A DNA stretch of 8,414 nt. Source: an uncultured Bacilli bacterium (lineage in GTDB: Bacteria; Bacillota_I; Bacilli_A; RF39; UBA660). Location: positions 1 to 8,414 of the forward strand of contig CANRMZ010000046.1 in the NCBI GenBank assembly GCA_947631885.1, in the 5' to 3' direction. Position numbers and translations under genes: made by a program. Shown in pieces: positions 6,001-8,414 of the stretch (its first letter is position 1; the number at the start of each line of letters is the position of its first letter). The notes beneath the pieces are model-generated. The model made no database searches, had not been told where the DNA came from, and worked only from the letters and a program-made list of their open reading frames with translations.

Positions 6001-7633
6001 TATTTTCACTTTCGGTTTCAGAATTAACTCTTTCTTGATATAGGTTTTGTAGTTCTGTAGATATTCTTGATATCTCATCTTTACCTACACCATAGTATCG
6101 CATAGTTTTATCACTGTTCCAAATATAAGGAATATTTTTAAACTTATCCCAACTAGGTTTATTACTTTCATTAGTTAATATAACTATTTTAAGTTCATCA
6201 TAAGAATGGTAAGCCATCATTTGTAATATAAGACCATCCATATAACGACGTAATAAATTATATTTACCTATTAAAGCACTTATATATTTTTCTTTAAAAG
6301 ATAATGTTACAGGAACATCTTCAATTACACTATTAGCATTAATAACTTTTCTTGCTTCAATTTCCAAATTATCTTCTTGTAACTCAAATTGCTCTTTTTT
6401 AAATTGAACATTTATTTTAGGAGCTACATTACCTATTCCAAGTCTTAATTCAAGAAAATCAGGATGAATGATTTTTCTTTCCCAAAGATTTCTTTTTTTA
6501 TATAAAATAATATCTCCCACATCTTTTAAAGAAATATTATTTTCAATTAAAATTCTTTTTTGTCTTGTACATTCATTACGAAGTTCAATTGCCTTTTGTT
6601 TAATATATTCACGATATTTTTGTTGTCTTAAAGCTTCCTTTTTTTCTTTTTTACGTTTTTGGTACATCTTGTTAATCGTAGGGAAAACAAGCATGGCTGT
6701 AATCATACAAAAAGCCGTTAAAATGGAAGTAAAATTATCCTTAAAAGACTCTTCTCCCATGATAACTTTAATTAAAGCCGTAGCACCAGAAACAGAAGCA
6801 CTCATTCCCATGATAAGCATTGGACCTAAAGTAAGAATCATTGGCGTTGTTTCATCACTTGGTGCTGAAGGTGGTGTATCTATTTGAAGATCATATGGTT
6901 CTATTATTTCGTTAAATCTCGGAGGCCTTACAAAATAATCATTTTTTTGATACATCTCAATATTTTGATCGGCAAACTTATCAACTTGACTATAATCAAG
7001 TTTTTGACTTTTATGTGTATTAAATTTATTTGTAACATATTTTACTTTTGTTTCCACAGTACCTAAAAGCAAAATATTACCTACAAAAGAAAATGATAAG
7101 CCTTCGCAAAATACAACATCACCATATTTTAAATAAGTATCTTCCACTAAATAATTATTAACGTAAACATTAACGTCAGGGCTCATGTTTCTTAGGTGAT
7201 ATATGGCATTATCTCTTTCAATTAAGATTTGATTATAGTGAATATTAGGGTTTTCATAAGATATATAATTGGCTCTCCCTCCTTCATCAGAAGTAGAATT
7301 ACCAATTGTAAAGGATAAGGCACTTTGTTCAGCAAACTCAAGAGCTAGCATTTTACTATCATATGTAGCACCAACAAATACTCGATATTTTTCATTATTT
7401 TCTTCATCTAAAAAATGATAGAAGTGATTTTCTTCTATAGGAGTAGATTCAATTACCGAGTTATCTTCAACTATTTTTATTTCATCGTTGCTTTTCATCA
7501 TCCAGTTGCCATCTACTGCCTCAACATTTATAAGGTTTTCATTATTCTCATTTGTTATCCAGTAATTACCATAAACTCTTTGAGGTAAAGTTAAGCTAAC
7601 TATCTTTTTTTTGCCAATTAACTTAATTTTCAC
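3005..7633 (-). CDS. essC: Type VII secretion FtsK/SpoIIIE-family ATPase EssC (YukB)
   Basis: At 1542 residues this is near the usual size of T7SSb EssC (about 1480-1500). It is the membrane-anchored motor that recognises and drives export of WXG100 and LXG-type substrates. Residues 1-90 and about 96-190 look like tandem FHA-like domains; the second has the typical 'NVYVNN ... L.YGDVV' ending. Two membrane segments lie at about 265-293 and 302-320, followed by a basic stretch (QKRKKEKKEA). ATPase module 1 has an intact Walker A, G715-MTGSG-K721-S722, then FVLIDYKGGGL, and Walker B with D837-E838 (IISDEF). Module 2 has GAVGSGK1069 followed by E1070 instead of Ser/Thr, and IIN1166-G1167 in place of the Asp-Glu. 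Module 3 has lost both motifs (SASK1339; ITG1425). The start is GTG at 7633, with only a weak AGGG upstream. It is chosen because the N-terminal LP.RVYGNYWI strand matches the family's beginning. It heads the operon behind its own promoter and ends in TGA overlapping esaB. Confidence 0.96.
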   Translation of the reverse strand: MKIKLIGKKKIVSLTLPQRVYGNYWITNENNENLINVEAVDGNWMMKSNDEIKIVEDNSVIESTPIEENHFYHFLDEENNEKYRVFVGATYDSKMLALEFAEQSALSFTIGNSTSDEGGRANYISYENPNIHYNQILIERDNAIYHLRNMSPDVNVYVNNYLVEDTYLKYGDVVFCEGLSFSFVGNILLLGTVETKVKYVTNKFNTHKSQKLDYSQVDKFADQNIEMYQKNDYFVRPPRFNEIIEPYDLQIDTPPSAPSDETTPMILTLGPMLIMGMSASVSGATALIKVIMGEESFKDNFTSILTAFCMITAMLVFPTINKMYQKRKKEKKEALRQQKYREYIKQKAIELRNECTRQKRILIENNISLKDVGDIILYKKRNLWERKIIHPDFLELRLGIGNVAPKINVQFKKEQFELQEDNLEIEARKVINANSVIEDVPVTLSFKEKYISALIGKYNLLRRYMDGLILQMMAYHSYDELKIVILTNESNKPSWDKFKNIPYIWNSDKTMRYYGVGKDEISRISTELQNLYQERVNSETESENKEVTYATHYMIMTDDVGLASKAGIVRDILKDKKSRGFSLLFLTDTLNSLPSECSSFISIDTNIGGIFENELVNKKQEFIPDFTATTIDSYIYMASNIPIETMSASYELPSVYTFLEMYDAGNVEQLNAYNRWQKNDPTTSLACPVGVDENGELFKLDLHEKVHGPHGLIAGMTGSGKSEFIITYILSMAVNYDPNEVQFVLIDYKGGGLAGAFENKETGDKLPHLAGTITNLDINEINRSLSSLQSELKRRQRVFNEARDACNESTIDIYKYQKLYREGKVKEPVAHLFIISDEFAELKSQQPEFMDELISAARIGRSLGVHLILATQKPSGVVDNQIWSNAKFRVCLKVQDKSDSNDMIRVPDAAYIKETGRFFLQVGFNEFFALGQSAWAGAPYYPAEKRKKMIDSSVAFVNDIGERTKSIDNDKQNLRGIHQGEEITNILRYLQNLGKAENIEVKQLWLDSIPAEIYVDDLKYKYHYEKKPYLLEIPIGEYDAPKEQRQGLLTIPLTTEGNLLIYGAVGSGKENLVSTIIFSLITTYSASEVYIYVLDFGTEALKVYENAPQVGNVVSSSEKDKIKTLIDMLKNEINIRKNAFATYNGSFIFYNQRAEKKVPNIVVIINGFESFNENYSEFADDLILLTREGPKYGIMFITTVSSTNNIRIKVSQNFNLKLTLQMNDEFDYRQIIGKSDVLPSKIMGRGLVKLDDVYEFQAAYPTSPDSINDYVENLISVISANSKVKAVPIPTIPETVTWADVSSEFDGLNSVPIGIAKDNLNILSIDLKNLLSLVVSASKIEITKDFVENYIMELCKSKNTAVYVIDAERLITKAIPKAKVYTTAFSKVFESLKSIVDKLNDIYVSNDYNPDSLNSYGDMVFVITGMNKIKTILAENFDSLVAQTIQTSKKLSKICYVLVDGFDNLKKLEYDSWYKDIVNSTRGIWIGNGLAEQSIFRLNVTTKAISGNIPSNFGYNIVSGIPTLFKYVEDASDDTDVLWEEK
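3009..3018 (-). promoter_or_regulatory. Ribosome binding site that decides the esaB start
   Basis: On the minus strand GGGAGG (3018-3013) is followed by AAAA and then GTG at 3008. It lies inside the last codons of essC, and the GTG overlaps the essC TGA. This arrangement favours translational coupling and argues against the upstream in-frame GTG at 3020, which would place this motif inside the coding region. The spacer is short (4 bases), so the site may be somewhat weaker than the WXG100 sites. Confidence 0.7.
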
Positions 7634-7655
7634 ACTTACACCCTATTCTCTAAAA

Positions 7656-7684
7656 ATTATATCGTATATTTTCTAATAACTCAA
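7656..7684 (-). promoter_or_regulatory. Sigma-A-like promoter for the essC operon
   Basis: Reading the minus strand, TTGAGT (7684-7679) is a good -35 box. It is separated by exactly 17 bases from a perfect TATAAT (7661-7656). Transcription would begin near 7649, leaving a leader of only about 15 bases before the GTG start of essC at 7633, with a modest AGGG ribosome binding motif in between. It lies directly after a terminator-like hairpin for the upstream gene, so the secretion operon appears to be its own transcription unit. Confidence 0.75.
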
Positions 7685-7696
7685 TAAATAATTATT

Positions 7697-7732
7697 AAAA
7701 AAAGAATTCACTTTTTTATCTTGGAATTCTTT
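7697..7732 (-). terminator. Weak intrinsic terminator between the upstream gene and essC
   Basis: On the minus strand AAAGAATTC (7732-7724) pairs perfectly with GAATTCTTT (7709-7701) around a 14-base loop. The second arm runs into TTTT, making a seven-T run (7703-7697). The stem has only two G-C pairs, so termination may be partial. It lies about 87 bases past the stop of the upstream gene and just before the essC promoter. The rest of the 7634-7819 gap holds small A/T palindromes (for example ATTGATCAAT at 7774-7783) with no clear role. Confidence 0.45.
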
Positions 7733-7819
7733 AAGTTCACTTTTATTTATTAATTTAATTATTAAAATCATATATTGATCAATGCATATTCTTACTTATC
7801 AATAATTGCGTTTAGCTAC

Positions 7820-8414
7820 TTAGTAATAAAAACATTTAGCCGGAATACCGCCTCCACCACTATAGTAGCCAGTTAACCATTGTATAATTTCTTTTTTCGC
7901 TTGAGAATTTTCATTATCTTTTACAGTAACAGTAAATTTATACCAACCACATCCATTGCTATTTACATTAAAAGTGAAAGAATTATCTTTATTTTCTAAA
8001 CTATAATTAGTAATTTTAGTAAAAGGTCCAGCTTCAGAGGAACCATGCTCAACTAAAAATTCAAAAATATAACTGCCTTTCCCTCCTGTTACTTTTGGAG
8101 TTAATGTAAATATACCAGGATTTTGAGAAACATCAATTGATTCAATTATTAGAGGATCTTGATTTTTCTTATCAAAATATAAGTTACATCTATAATTTTG
8201 ATTTGTAGTTAAAATCATATTATTATTGCTATATGATAAAACCTCCCCTACATTTTCGGTATTATTACAACTACTTTTGGCTGTATTAAGTTGGTACTGA
8301 TTTTCATCTGGCCAGGTTTCATTTTCCCATTTATCATACTGAGTATTATTGTTTTGATTTTGAACCATTATTGCCATTTTAGAACCTAGTTCAGTATCAT
8401 TGCTTTTATTATTA
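7820..8414 (-). CDS. Probable surface or exported protein with Ig/PKD-like domain (5' partial)
   Basis: The frame is open from the right edge to TAA at 7822-7820. An ATG at 8377 would give 185 residues, but 12 in-frame codons before it contain no stop and no convincing ribosome binding site precedes it. The true start therefore most likely lies beyond base 8414. The first 50 or so visible residues are Asn/Gln/Glu-rich and low complexity (VQNQNNNTQYDKWENETW). Numbering from the ATG, residues about 75-170 form a beta-rich domain with spacing typical of PKD/Ig-like or 'triple tyrosine' repeats: TPKVTGGKGSYIFEFLVEHG, then a variable loop, then GCGWYKFTVTVKDNENSQAKKE. The protein ends in a glycine run and an aromatic tail (SGGGGIPAKCFYY). 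No LPxTG motif or C-terminal membrane anchor is visible, and the N-terminus cannot be examined for a signal peptide. The function is unknown. It is on the same strand as the T7SS operon but separated from it by a terminator and promoter. Confidence 0.75.
   Translation of the reverse strand, partial: NNKSNDTELGSKMAIMVQNQNNNTQYDKWENETWPDENQYQLNTAKSSCNNTENVGEVLSYSNNNMILTTNQNYRCNLYFDKKNQDPLIIESIDVSQNPGIFTLTPKVTGGKGSYIFEFLVEHGSSEAGPFTKITNYSLENKDNSFTFNVNSNGCGWYKFTVTVKDNENSQAKKEIIQWLTGYYSGGGGIPAKCFYY

Noticed and set aside
6468..6887. 139-codon plus-strand frame with hydrophobic content opposite essC
   Set aside because: It lies wholly within the essC coding region, opposite its membrane and basic segments. 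The hydrophobicity reflects the reverse complement of A/T-rich codons, and no ribosome binding site was seen.

Overview
The window is AT-rich DNA with Bacillota-style features: strong GGAGG-type ribosome binding sites, a sigma-A-like promoter and the standard genetic code (tryptophans are TGG, and TGA ends essC). It carries a type VIIb (ESX-like) secretion locus. The most likely host is a low-GC member of the Bacillota. Nothing in the sequence fixes the genus. All real genes lie on the minus strand, so transcription runs from high to low coordinates.

Layout in the order of transcription. (1) 8414-7820: the C-terminal part of a probable surface or exported protein with an Ig/PKD-like beta domain, open at the right edge of the window. 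(2) 7732-7634: a weak intrinsic terminator followed by a well-formed promoter (TTGAGT, 17-base spacer, TATAAT) for the secretion operon. (3) 7633-3005: essC, the large membrane-bound FtsK/SpoIIIE-type ATPase with FHA-like N-terminus, two membrane segments and three ATPase modules, of which only the first has intact Walker motifs. (4) 3008-2754: a small ubiquitin-like EsaB/YukD protein whose GTG start overlaps the essC stop. (5) 2739-2446 and 2410-2126: two different WXG100 (Esx) proteins. (6) 2125-2019: an intergenic stretch with two overlapping, mutually exclusive inverted repeats. (7) 2018-1539: an unrecognised 159-residue helical protein with a proline-rich, tyrosine-rich tail. (8) 1517 to beyond base 1: a large probable secreted effector. 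It has a helical N-terminal domain, a hydrophobic and glycine-zipper centre, and a long Pro-Asp/Pro-Asn repeat, and it runs off the left edge.

How it fits together (inference from T7SSb biology): EssC powers export, EsaB is a cytosolic accessory or regulator, the WXG100 proteins are small co-secreted substrates, and the last two genes look like a substrate plus a partner. The usual membrane partners EssA, EssB (YukC) and EsaA (YueB) are not seen here. They may lie beyond base 1 or elsewhere in the genome. The parts most worth a second look are the unrecognised 159-residue protein, the repeat-bearing glycine-zipper effector, and the switch-like palindromes that separate the WXG100 genes from them.
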